Source: Flavobacterium chilense (GTDB lineage Bacteria; Bacteroidota; Bacteroidia; Flavobacteriales; Flavobacteriaceae). From it: a stretch of DNA of 64,000 nucleotides. This document shows positions 8,766 to 18,042 of the stretch, piece by piece. Positions within the stretch are counted from its first letter, which is position 1. Every line of letters starts with the position of its first letter. A program made the position numbers and the translations under genes. The notes beneath the pieces are model-generated. The model searched no databases. It was not told where the DNA came from and saw only the letters and a program-made list of their open reading frames with translations. The stretch spans positions 744,001 to 808,000 of the forward strand of contig NZ_LSYT01000001.1 of assembly GCF_001602525.1 (NCBI RefSeq), in the 5' to 3' direction.

Positions 8766-11700
8766 TTAAAGTTGGAAATTAAAACCTAAATTAAACTGTC
8801 GAGTAGCCAATCCTCCTGTTTCCGGATCTCCATAGTATTTCCATTCTTTAGAAGCAGACCATGTCGCTACGTTTTGAACTGAAGCGTAAATTTTTATACT
8901 TTTAATATGTGCGCGATCTAAAAGATCTTTGGGAAGCGTATAAGCCACCGAAATGTTGTCCAGACGAATAAAACTGCGATCATACAATTTTCCCGGTGCA
9001 ACCGGAGTTCCAGCAGGTCCTTTAGCATCAAGACGTGCCCAGTCATTGGTTGGATTATCAAGTGTCCAATATGGATTTACATAAGGATTGAAGTTGAATT
9101 TATACAAACTGGAATCGTTGAAAGTATTCATATAATTGGAATCAAGTGATTTGTGTCCCATATAAGAATACATACTGATGCCTAAATCCCAATTTCTATA
9201 AATCTTAAAATCATTACGCAGCGACCACTGTACAGGAGGACTCGAAGTTCCTAAAAACTGCTTGTCTTTTTCATTATAAACTGCTTTTTTATAAGGAACA
9301 CCATCTGCTCCTACCGCATCTACATCATCTGCTGTATAGCTATTTTCTACTTTTGGATCTCCGGGACGCTGTCCATATTTTTGAGCTTCTTTCCATTCGT
9401 CTTTTTGCCAGATTCCAGTTATTTTATAATCCCAGATTTGAGAAATTGGTTTTCCTATAAACCATCCATTCGCTGAATCATCACCTTCTTTTTTTCCAAT
9501 AACATTGCCATTAGCATCTTTAACATCTACCATGTTGCCGTATAATGAAACAATTTTATTTTGGTTATACGATATTCCAAATGTAGTACGCCATTCAAAA
9601 TTTGGTTTTCTCATATTAACTGTATTAACACTCAACTCAAAACCTTGATTTTGTACCTCTCCCAGATTGGTTGCAATGGATGAAAACCCAGTAAAACCAG
9701 GTAATGCCTGACTCATAATCATATCATGGGTATTTTTTCTGTAAACATCTACACTGGCAGTAATACGATCTTTTAAGAAACCTAAGTCAAGACCAATATT
9801 GGTTGAGGCTGTTTTTTCCCATACCAGATTTGGATTTGCCATACGATCAAGTGATAAATACTTAATCTCAAGAGCTTTTCCTGAAGGATCTAAATATCCC
9901 ATTGTTCCGGTATTAACTAAGTTTGCCAAAGAAATGTACGGATCATCAAGCGATCTGTTTCCATTTTCACCCCACGACAAACGTAATTTACCTGTAGACA
10001 TCGCATCCCAATTGAACCAGCTTTCATTTTTAAAGTTCCATGCTACTCCAAAAGAAGGGAAAGTTGCGTAAGGGTTTGAAGCTCCAAATGCCGAATATCC
10101 ATCACGACGAACAGTAGCTGTCAGCATATAACGATTGTCATATGAGTAGAAAAGTCTTGCCATCAATCCATCTGCTGTTTCATGTGTGTCTTTTGATCTA
10201 AGCTCGCTATTGGCCATTGTTGCCGTAGCAACATTGTGAAACCCTAAAGCATCTGAAGGCTGAATATTATAGGCATTCATTCCATCTGACCAATAACGAC
10301 GTTCTTCAGCTTCCTGAACAAAAGTTGCTACGATGTGGTGTTTTTCAGCAATGGTATAATCCCAGGTTAATGTATTATTCAGGTTGTAATCAAAATTCGT
10401 GGAGTTATTTCTATTTGCCCCGGTAGTAGCTGCCGGCCAATTGGGGTTTTGTGTTGATCTGAAATAGCGATCATGATAAAACTGATAACGAGGAGAGATG
10501 TTAAACGAATAAGTAATACCCAAAGGCAGCGTTACTTTTGCATTGAAAATACTATTCAATATGGTGTATCCAGTCTCTTTCTCCATATATTGGCGTTCGT
10601 AGTAATAGTTGTAGTTTTGTCCGGAAACATTTTTCCCCATCGGTTGTCTCTCATAGTTGCCATTTGCATCTATAAAGGTTCCAAAAGGACTGGTTCTCAT
10701 CATGTTGTTAAACCCCGAACGTGTATCTAAAGAGGGAGTAATATCTCCATCTGAACGATCCTGAAAATTAACGTTTGCACCAAAGTCAAGCCAATCTGTA
10801 ATTTTAGCATCAAGTTTCATATTTGAACGAACTGATTTATAATCGTTCCCCACAATAGCTCCTTGTGAATTCAAATAACCAAAAGACACATAATAATTTA
10901 CTTTGTCGCTTGCTCCGGAAACACTTAAATTATAATCATGATTAATTCCCGTTCTAAAAGAGCTATTACTCCAATCGTGTGTTTTATCTGCAAGGAAATT
11001 AGCCATCAGTGAAGGATCAAAATTCAATCCTAAACGCGTTCCCCATACTTCTTTCGAGCTTTTTCCTGTTGTTTGTGAAACTGGCTGATACGCTAACCAT
11101 TGCGCTTCGGTAATACCCCATTTGGATAAATCATTAGGATTTGAGAAATATCCTGGTTTTCCATTGGCAACGGTTCCTGATATCCATGCTTCGTATTGTC
11201 CCGTTGTTGTATTAACACCATATGTTTGAGCAGTTTCCCAGTCTTCACGATATTTTAAATATCCTTCCGGAGAATATACACCACGGTAGGCACTTTTATT
11301 GCTAATGGTTGTATTGGTAGTAAAACTAACCATAGGTTTTCCGGTTTTACCCTTTTTGGTCGAAATAATAATAACCCCTGCTGCTGCTTTCGCACCATAT
11401 ACAGATGCTGCCGATGCATCTTTTAAAATATCGATCTGTCCAATATCATCAGGATTAATTTCTGAAAGCTCACCATAGAATTGCATTCCGTCTAAAATAA
11501 TAAGTGGTGAACTGTGTACGCCTTCTTTTCTGGGATCATAAACAGAACCTTGTCCACGAATTTGCATTCTTCCTCCTCCTTTTGCAGAAGGGTCATAACC
11601 GACACTTAATCCAGGAGTACCTCTCAATATATCCTGAACGGTCTGCGGATTCTGGTTTGCTAATCTGTCGGGTGTTACCTGAACGATGGCTCCTGTTAAA

Positions 11701-12143
11701 TCCTTTTTCTTCATTTTACCATACCCTACTACAACTACCTCGTCTAATGAAGCTGTTGCTCTTTGCATTTTCACGTTTACAACTGACTTTCCTTTTATGG
11801 AAACTTCAGTATTGGTATACCCCAAAAAAGAAAATACTAATACTGCATTTTCGTTTTCTACTTTTAAAGTAAACTTTCCGTCAAAATCTGTTAAGGCGGC
11901 ATTTTTACTTCCTTTTTCTAAAACAGTTACGCCTGGCAGCGGTAAACCATTTTCATCATTGACCTGTCCCTGAATGTTTTTGTGCTGTTGTACATTTTGT
12001 GGTTTTGTGGTACTCTTAGAACTAATAGCATATCCATGGACCTGAGATAAAGAAAATAATACACAAAATATGATCATTTTCTTTTTCAAATTAAATCCAG
12101 ATACACCATTAGGACTTTTTTTAATCCTAATAAAATTTGTCAT
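8766..12143 (-). CDS. SusC/RagA-family TonB-linked outer-membrane transporter
   Basis: The protein has 1125 residues. The first 22 residues are a basic leader common in flavobacterial SusC proteins; the hydrophobic signal core starts at MIIFCVLFSLSQVHG, so an internal Met at residue 23 is an alternative start. A CarboxypepD_reg-like domain follows (about 57-135, IQGQVNDENGLPLPGVTV), then the SusC signature LDEVVVVGYG, the plug (TPGLSVGYD, VYGAKAAAGVIIISTKKG) and a barrel ending FNLGFNFQL. It forms the TonB-driven channel for the SusD partner downstream. A 14-bp direct repeat 115 bases upstream may be its regulator site. Confidence 0.95.
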   Translation of the reverse strand: MTNFIRIKKSPNGVSGFNLKKKMIIFCVLFSLSQVHGYAISSKSTTKPQNVQQHKNIQGQVNDENGLPLPGVTVLEKGSKNAALTDFDGKFTLKVENENAVLVFSFLGYTNTEVSIKGKSVVNVKMQRATASLDEVVVVGYGKMKKKDLTGAIVQVTPDRLANQNPQTVQDILRGTPGLSVGYDPSAKGGGRMQIRGQGSVYDPRKEGVHSSPLIILDGMQFYGELSEINPDDIGQIDILKDASAASVYGAKAAAGVIIISTKKGKTGKPMVSFTTNTTISNKSAYRGVYSPEGYLKYREDWETAQTYGVNTTTGQYEAWISGTVANGKPGYFSNPNDLSKWGITEAQWLAYQPVSQTTGKSSKEVWGTRLGLNFDPSLMANFLADKTHDWSNSSFRTGINHDYNLSVSGASDKVNYYVSFGYLNSQGAIVGNDYKSVRSNMKLDAKITDWLDFGANVNFQDRSDGDITPSLDTRSGFNNMMRTSPFGTFIDANGNYERQPMGKNVSGQNYNYYYERQYMEKETGYTILNSIFNAKVTLPLGITYSFNISPRYQFYHDRYFRSTQNPNWPAATTGANRNNSTNFDYNLNNTLTWDYTIAEKHHIVATFVQEAEERRYWSDGMNAYNIQPSDALGFHNVATATMANSELRSKDTHETADGLMARLFYSYDNRYMLTATVRRDGYSAFGASNPYATFPSFGVAWNFKNESWFNWDAMSTGKLRLSWGENGNRSLDDPYISLANLVNTGTMGYLDPSGKALEIKYLSLDRMANPNLVWEKTASTNIGLDLGFLKDRITASVDVYRKNTHDMIMSQALPGFTGFSSIATNLGEVQNQGFELSVNTVNMRKPNFEWRTTFGISYNQNKIVSLYGNMVDVKDANGNVIGKKEGDDSANGWFIGKPISQIWDYKITGIWQKDEWKEAQKYGQRPGDPKVENSYTADDVDAVGADGVPYKKAVYNEKDKQFLGTSSPPVQWSLRNDFKIYRNWDLGISMYSYMGHKSLDSNYMNTFNDSSLYKFNFNPYVNPYWTLDNPTNDWARLDAKGPAGTPVAPGKLYDRSFIRLDNISVAYTLPKDLLDRAHIKSIKIYASVQNVATWSASKEWKYYGDPETGGLATRQFNLGFNFQL

Positions 12144-12568
12144 TTTTGGTTTCTGATTTTTGGTTAATCAATAGTTAGTTTTTGAAAATCACTGTTCCGT
12201 TTTGGTTCAACTGATTCTTAATTTGTGCTGCAAAATTGATTAATAATGGTTCTCAGAAGGGATAAAAAAATACGTTTTTAGGGATAAAAAAATCTCACTA
12301 ATATATTTTATTTCTTTTTTATCATAAAAAAATGACATTATTGAAAAAATGTAAAAATAAAAATACAGAATACATAATATTTTAAAACTCACCGATCAGC
12401 AAGCTTTTCAAATTTATTTTAAGGTACAGGTGGGATTAGTTGAAGCGTTTTACTCCGTATAAACAAAAAAAAGCCCTGCATCAAATTATTGATGCAGGGC
12501 CTGGTCTAAAAAATTCTATTCTCAGTAAATCAGTTTAGCTGGATAGCAAATGCAGATTAAAATCTGTC
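12144..12568. promoter_or_regulatory. Intergenic region with a 14-bp direct repeat upstream of SusC
   Basis: AGGGATAAAAAAAT occurs at 12258-12271 and again at 12280-12293, 22 bases start to start, about two helical turns. The pair lies about 115-150 bases ahead of the minus-strand SusC start, where an activator would bind. The distal part of the gap holds the terminator of the next SusCD unit. I saw no gene in the gap. Confidence 0.45.
12464..12500 (-). terminator. Rho-independent terminator of the second SusCD operon
   Basis: Arms GCCCTGCATCAA (12473-12484) and the exact complement (12489-12500) enclose a 4-base loop. On the minus strand the hairpin is followed by a run of T. It lies 69 bases beyond the SusD stop. 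Confidence 0.9.
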
Positions 12569-13993
12569 TTATTTTGCATCAAACCATAGTTTTGTAGTTA
12601 GCAAATCTTTTCCCTGAGCAGATACTGCAGCCTGATAACTGGTACCGTTTAATGACTGCTCTGTACCCGGATAAAAGAAACGTGAAGGTATTTGTCCGTT
12701 CAAAACTGTAGCCGGACCTGCTTTTAATACCGGATAGTCTAACCTTCTCCACTCTGTGAAAGCGTCAAGACCTTGTCCGAAAAAGGCAATCCATTTTTGT
12801 GTCCCTATCGATTTGGCATAATTGGTTGCATCATATTTCACAGTTGCCTGATTCAGATAATTAGAAATAGCTGTTGCATCTGTAATACCAAATTGATTGA
12901 ACGATGCTGTAATAGCACTTTTATAAAGTTGTTCTGCATCTCCTGCAATATAACCACGAGCTACCGCTTCAGCAAGATTGAAAAGTGTTTCAGAATAAGA
13001 AACAATAACCGCCGGAGATGTCGAAGTCAGGAAGTAAGTCCCCGGTTTTGATGTTTTTGCAAACCCCTGGCTATTGGCGTCACTGTTTGATAATCCATTA
13101 GCTCCACCAACATATTTCCCTACAGTTGCATCTGTTGGTAACTGCGCATAAACAGGTAAACGCGGATCAGACAACTCATTTAATTTATCCACCATTGTTT
13201 TTGAAATACGAAAATCATCTCGGGTTTCAAACCATGCCGATGCAGGATTTTGCTGAGGTGAACTGATATAAGTAAACTTAAAAATTTCAGCATTATTACT
13301 AATTAATCCTCCGGCATCGCTTGTGGCATCAATAGCAGCCTGCTTAGCTAAAGCAGGTTCTCTGTCTGAAATTCTCAATGCTATACGTAAACGAAGTGAA
13401 TTTACCAGTTTTTTCCATTTTGCAATGTCTCCTTTATAAACCAGGTCACCTGTTACGGCACCATTTGCTGTCCCCAGTAAAGACTGAGCTTGTTTTAAAT
13501 CTTCCAGTAATCCTGTGTAGACTTCTTTTTGAGTGTTGTATGCCGGTGTTACTTTTTGACCTGCTTCTTTATAAGGAATGCTTCCATAAGCATCTGTCAG
13601 CAATAAAAATGTCCATGAACGCAGCGTTAGTGCAATTCCTTTATAATTTGAATTTGCCTGTTGATCCGGAAATTTTATAATAGTATTCAAATCTGTAATC
13701 AGAGTGGCATAACCAGTATTCCACAAAGAAGCAAATGAAGTATTCGATACATCGTATCTGTCCGGTTCCGTATATTGGATTTTAGCCCAATGCTGAACAA
13801 ATAACAAAGATGAATTAAAGTTATTATCTGAACCCCAATATAAATCAGCACCCTGTTTTAAAGATCCTGTTAACAAATAAGGGGCTAATGGTGTTTCGGT
13901 TGCATTTGGATTTTTATTAACATCATCCAGACTGTCGCTGCAAGAGACCAATGATACTGCAAACAGCGTTATATAGGCTAGTTTTTTTAGCAT
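12569..13993 (-). CDS. SusD/RagB-family lipoprotein (SusD-like 2 type)
   Basis: The protein has 474 residues. The signal peptide ends at the lipobox LVSC (about 16-19), then SDSLDDVNKNPNATE, the start typical of the shorter SusD-like group. Helical repeats follow, with LRSWTFLLLTDAYGSIPY and LFNLAEAVARGYIAG as characteristic SusD pieces, and a C-terminal WIAFFGQGLDAFTEWRRLDYP segment seen in this subgroup. It is the outer-membrane surface lipoprotein partner of the SusC encoded 12 bases upstream. The ligand is unknown; proteins of this subgroup occur with both glycan and peptide uptake systems. Confidence 0.93.
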   Translation of the reverse strand: MLKKLAYITLFAVSLVSCSDSLDDVNKNPNATETPLAPYLLTGSLKQGADLYWGSDNNFNSSLLFVQHWAKIQYTEPDRYDVSNTSFASLWNTGYATLITDLNTIIKFPDQQANSNYKGIALTLRSWTFLLLTDAYGSIPYKEAGQKVTPAYNTQKEVYTGLLEDLKQAQSLLGTANGAVTGDLVYKGDIAKWKKLVNSLRLRIALRISDREPALAKQAAIDATSDAGGLISNNAEIFKFTYISSPQQNPASAWFETRDDFRISKTMVDKLNELSDPRLPVYAQLPTDATVGKYVGGANGLSNSDANSQGFAKTSKPGTYFLTSTSPAVIVSYSETLFNLAEAVARGYIAGDAEQLYKSAITASFNQFGITDATAISNYLNQATVKYDATNYAKSIGTQKWIAFFGQGLDAFTEWRRLDYPVLKAGPATVLNGQIPSRFFYPGTEQSLNGTSYQAAVSAQGKDLLTTKLWFDAK

Positions 13994-14005
13994 GATTTCG
14001 TGTTT

Positions 14006-17000
14006 TTAAAATTTAAGATTAACATTAAGGCTAAAGCTTCTGGTAGTTGGCAATGCCAAACTTTCCAATCCTTGTCCGTTTCCGGTATTGAAAGCCGATT
14101 CAGGATCAATATTAGGTACGTCTTTGTAGATAAAGAACAAGTTACGACCTACCGCAGTGATACTTGCGCCTTGAAAACCTAGCTTTTTAGCAAATGCTTT
14201 ATTGAAATTGTAAGCTAATTTTACTTCTCTTAGTTTTACAAAAGTTGAACTGTAGATATAAGCTTCACTAATATTGTATGATGCTTTGTAATATTCCTGA
14301 GCACTAAGTACTGAAGTATTTGGAGTTCCATCAGCATATACTCCTTTAAAGATCATTCCGTCATCATATACCACAGCTCCGCTTGGGGCAGTTCCGCCAT
14401 TTAATAATGTTTTTGTTGTTCCTGCCAAATAATAACTTAATCCTCCATTTGCAGCATCACGACCCGGAAGTGTTTGCGCTAATACACCTGTATAATTACC
14501 TGTTCTGTTGGTTCCTGAAAAAAGTTCTCCACCTACACGGGCATCAACAAGAAATGAAAGTTCAAGATTTTTATAGGTTAATGTGTTGGTAATACCGCCT
14601 AAAAAATCCGGAGTATAATGTCCTAATACTTTCTTTTGCGGATCTGCCTGTGGTAAACCATTTGCTCCTACTACAATATTTCCATTGGCGTCACGCAAAT
14701 AAGCTGTACCATAAAGTGCACCATAAGCCTGTCCTACAGATGCCAGTACATCAACACCTCCTGAAGTAGCAATTGTATAGTTTTGAATTTGTTTTTCATA
14801 ATCTAAAACATCAACTTTACTAGTGTTCTTTGAGTAATTTACACCCACGTTCCATCTAAAGTTCTGAGTCTGAACTGGAGTTCCGTCCAATTGAACTTCT
14901 ATACCATGGTTGTTTATTTTACCTGCATTGATTAATTGCGAATTATAACCGCTCGCAGTAGTTGTTTTGATTTCCAGAATCTGGTCAAAACTATTGGTGT
15001 TATAATAAGCAAGATCAAGATGCAATCTGTTTTTCCAGAAAGAAGATTCCAGACCCAACTCTGTAGAGCGGGTTGTTTCCGGTTTCAGGTTCTCATTCAG
15101 TTTCTTTTTAGAAGAAGTTTGAATTGGATTTCCGTCGAATGCAGTTTGAAAATCGTAAACTGTTGCCAATTGATACGGATCTGCATCGTTACCTACTTCA
15201 GACCAACCACCACGTAACTTTAAAAAGTCAAGTGTATTGCTTTTCAAATTTAAAGCATCAGACAATACTAAACTACCACTAATAGAAGGGTAAAAATAAG
15301 AACGGTTACTGCTTGGCAATGTCGATGACCAGTCATTACGTCCGGTAACGTTTAAAAACGCATAATTTTTATATCCTAATTGTGCTGAAGCATATGCACT
15401 GTATACTTTTAATTCTGAGAATAAATTCGATGATGTTAACGGATCTCTCGAATTGGTCAATGTATATAAATCAGGTACCGCTAGACGTGGTGCTTTTTGA
15501 TAATTGTTTGCATCGCTATGGTTACGAACGTTGAATCCGGCAAGAGCATCTACACTAAAATCATCGTTCACTTTTTTAGTATATTGCAGGATACCTTCTG
15601 TATTTCTTTCGTCTACTGTATAAGCATCTTCAGCATATGATCCAAAAGGAGTTCCGTTTGTACCATATTTAATCTGGTATTTTCTGCGATCATTATAATA
15701 ATCAACTCCGGTGCGGAATTTGAAAAGAAGCCCATCGATAATTTTTGCTTCTAAATGAATATCTCCTATAAAACGGTTACGTTGCTGACTTGTCGTATTG
15801 TAATAAGCATTCCAATATGGATTACTATAATAACTATTGTTCCAGTTAACATCTCTGTTATTTCTAAGCTGATCCGTATCTACCTGACGTCCGAACCAAA
15901 GAAACTGAAGCATTACACCAGCAGCACGGTTACCTGATGGTCCACCTGGCAAAGTTGGAGCAGTTGTAACAATATAGTTTCCTGTTACACCCACTTTTAT
16001 GCTTTTCGATATTTGGTAGTTTGTATTAATACTAAAGTTTGTTTTGTTAATTTCACTGTTAGGTACTGTTCCTAATTGTTTTTGATTGTTTACTCCTAAA
16101 CGAAAATCTGATTTCTCATCTGATTTAGCTATCGAAACACTGTTGTCATAAGTAAGACCCGTATTAAAGAAGTTTTTTACATTATCAGGATGTGCTACAA
16201 AAGGTACTGCTACTCCATTTGAATAAAATTGAGGAATAAGACGTCCATCAAGTTTAGGTCCCCAGCTTTCATCAACTCCATCATTAATTCCGCCTCCTTT
16301 ACCATCTACATAACTAAACTTTCCGTTTGATCCTTGTCCAAATGAATTCTGGAAGCTTGGCAATGTAGCAACCTGAGAAAGTGTAATACCGGAATTAACT
16401 GTTATTCCCAGTCCTTGTTGACCTTTTCCTGATTTTGTAGTGATCAGAACAACTCCATGTGCAGCACGCGATCCGTAAAGAGCAGCAGCATTAGGGCCTT
16501 TAAGCACCGTTAATGTTTCAATATCCTGCGGATTTAAATCGGCAACTGCATTTCTGAAATCACGGGTAGCTCCACCAACACTCCCTAATTGTGAGTTATC
16601 TACCGGAACTCCGTCTACCACAAATAAAGGCTGGTTATTTCCGGATATAGACGTTTCACCACGAATGATAATACGGGAAGAACCCATATCTCCCTGCGAA
16701 TTGGTGATACGTACTCCTGCCACTTTACCGCTAAGACTATTTAAAAAGTTGGTTTCTTTGGTATCCGAAAGCTCTTTGCCTTTTAATGCCTGAGTAGTAT
16801 ATCCCAAAGATTTCTTTTCTTTGGTAATACCCAGTGCAGTAACTACAACTTCTGATAACGCATTTTGTTCTTCAGAAAGACTAATCGTAACCGGGTTTGA
16901 ATTTACTACGATTTCTGCTTTTTTATAGCCCAGAAAACTTACGATTAATGTATAAGGAAACTTTTGTCCTGTTTGGAAATAAAACTTTCCGTCAAAATCA

Positions 17001-17185
17001 GTTACAGCACCGTGTGTAGTACCTTTAATGTTTATCGAAGCCCCTATAACCGGTTCTTTTGTAACAGCATCGATTACTGTTCCTTCTAGTTTGGACTGTA
17101 TTAACGGTTTAGTCTCCTGAGCCTTAATACCTATGGAAATCAACAAAATACATACCGATATATATCTATTTAATTTTTTTTTCAT
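14006..17185 (-). CDS. SusC/RagA-family TonB-linked outer-membrane transporter
   Basis: The protein has 1059 residues. A signal peptide (1-22, ending GIKAQ) is followed by a CarboxypepD_reg-like domain (about 34-110, LEGTVIDAVTKEPVIGASI), the SEVVVTALGI junction, the plug (GVRITNSQGDMGSSRIIIRG, AALYGSRAAHGVVLITTKSG) and a barrel ending FSLNVNLKF. It is the channel half of the SusCD pair with the downstream lipoprotein. Its ATG overlaps the 3' end of a short upstream ORF (stop at 17166-17168), which could couple or regulate its translation. No enzymes that would reveal the nutrient are nearby. Confidence 0.95.
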   Translation of the reverse strand: MKKKLNRYISVCILLISIGIKAQETKPLIQSKLEGTVIDAVTKEPVIGASINIKGTTHGAVTDFDGKFYFQTGQKFPYTLIVSFLGYKKAEIVVNSNPVTISLSEEQNALSEVVVTALGITKEKKSLGYTTQALKGKELSDTKETNFLNSLSGKVAGVRITNSQGDMGSSRIIIRGETSISGNNQPLFVVDGVPVDNSQLGSVGGATRDFRNAVADLNPQDIETLTVLKGPNAAALYGSRAAHGVVLITTKSGKGQQGLGITVNSGITLSQVATLPSFQNSFGQGSNGKFSYVDGKGGGINDGVDESWGPKLDGRLIPQFYSNGVAVPFVAHPDNVKNFFNTGLTYDNSVSIAKSDEKSDFRLGVNNQKQLGTVPNSEINKTNFSINTNYQISKSIKVGVTGNYIVTTAPTLPGGPSGNRAAGVMLQFLWFGRQVDTDQLRNNRDVNWNNSYYSNPYWNAYYNTTSQQRNRFIGDIHLEAKIIDGLLFKFRTGVDYYNDRRKYQIKYGTNGTPFGSYAEDAYTVDERNTEGILQYTKKVNDDFSVDALAGFNVRNHSDANNYQKAPRLAVPDLYTLTNSRDPLTSSNLFSELKVYSAYASAQLGYKNYAFLNVTGRNDWSSTLPSSNRSYFYPSISGSLVLSDALNLKSNTLDFLKLRGGWSEVGNDADPYQLATVYDFQTAFDGNPIQTSSKKKLNENLKPETTRSTELGLESSFWKNRLHLDLAYYNTNSFDQILEIKTTTASGYNSQLINAGKINNHGIEVQLDGTPVQTQNFRWNVGVNYSKNTSKVDVLDYEKQIQNYTIATSGGVDVLASVGQAYGALYGTAYLRDANGNIVVGANGLPQADPQKKVLGHYTPDFLGGITNTLTYKNLELSFLVDARVGGELFSGTNRTGNYTGVLAQTLPGRDAANGGLSYYLAGTTKTLLNGGTAPSGAVVYDDGMIFKGVYADGTPNTSVLSAQEYYKASYNISEAYIYSSTFVKLREVKLAYNFNKAFAKKLGFQGASITAVGRNLFFIYKDVPNIDPESAFNTGNGQGLESLALPTTRSFSLNVNLKF

Positions 17186-17282
17186 TACTTTGTTTTAGTT
17201 TAATAAGTAAGGCAAACGAAGACGGATTTACTCCTCTTTCACTTTCCTTACAGAGATGTACAATTTCTTTAAGCTTCGCCAT
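17166..17282 (-). CDS. Short upstream ORF overlapping the SusC start (38 aa), possible leader peptide
   Basis: An ATG at 17282 opens 38 codons that end at a TAG inside the SusC gene, 20 bases past the SusC start. The product begins MAKLKEIVHLCKESERG and is basic. Its start codon lies in the 3' arm of a strong hairpin (arms at 17279-17287 and 17294-17302), so access to the start could be controlled. The overlap resembles translational coupling or an attenuating leader. I recognise no family. Codon usage looks normal for the genome, but so short an ORF may be chance. Confidence 0.4.
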   Translation of the reverse strand: MAKLKEIVHLCKESERGVNPSSFALLIKLKQSNEKKIK

Positions 17283-17302
17283 TTCTGCTGCAACAGAAAT
17301 GG

Positions 17303-18042
17303 TTTTTTATTATCATCTGCAACACATTCGTTTTTTCATTTTTTTTTATTTTGGATTACTATTATTTAAATTGATCTTAACACAAGATTATACCTCCCTG
17401 TAATTCAAGGATGTGCTTATTTTATTAAAAATTTATATGAATTAAAGACTGAAGGATTTTTAACAATGTAACCTGGAGTTATAAATAACCTAATGGTTCG
17501 TACTTGTTTAAAATGAAATATATTGGATAGTCTTTAGTGTTTTTGTATTAACTAATTTTAAATTCTACTAATTTGATAGAACAAAAGTATATTAAAAAAA
17601 CGAACTCCAAAATTTTAAATGTTTTTTTTGAAAAAAAAATGTTAATTAAAATTTTAGTAAAACTTTAAAACATTACAAATAAGAAAGTTAACCGTTATTT
17701 CTATTTTCCCTCTTGTGTAAGATTTTTATTAAACAGAAGATCTTAAATTGCAAATTTTAACAATTTATAAATTTGAGTAATGGCAAAAGAAACGGGACTA
17801 TCACTCGATAATTAGTATATCCAAATTAGATTTTAGAAATTGTATTTGAAGATTAGAGCAGTAAGATTTTATTTCTTAAAGTAAAAAAAAAAGGAATGAA
17901 CAATGTTCATTCCTTTTCTGTGTAAGTATTCAAAAAAAAAATCAATTAATTAATCATACGAAAGATTAAAAGTATATGCTATAAACATATATTATTATTC
18001 TTCTAGTGGACTAAGGGTTTCAAGTGTTTACAAAAATCCTGA
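17303..18042. other. Long non-coding interval between SusC and the eptA-like gene
   Basis: About 740 bases, very AT-rich. It should hold the promoter of the minus-strand SusCD operon. Apart from the terminator at 17889-17917 I found no ORF, RNA gene or convincing motif. Confidence 0.5.
17884..17917 (-). terminator. Terminator of the PAP2/eptA operon
   Basis: Perfect 13-base arms (AAAAGGAATGAAC at 17889-17901 and its complement at 17905-17917) around a 3-base centre. The minus-strand reading ends in about ten T residues. It lies 126 bases past the stop of the phosphoethanolamine transferase gene. Confidence 0.85.

Noticed and set aside
11504..11973. Two overlapping plus-strand ORFs inside SusC
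   Set aside because: Antisense to a well-supported SusC gene; leucine/serine/phenylalanine-rich compositions typical of reverse frames.
17279..17308. Hairpin followed by T-run on the plus strand, considered as a terminator
   Set aside because: No plus-strand gene ends here. It is more useful as a 5' leader structure of the minus-strand SusC transcript, so it is discussed there.
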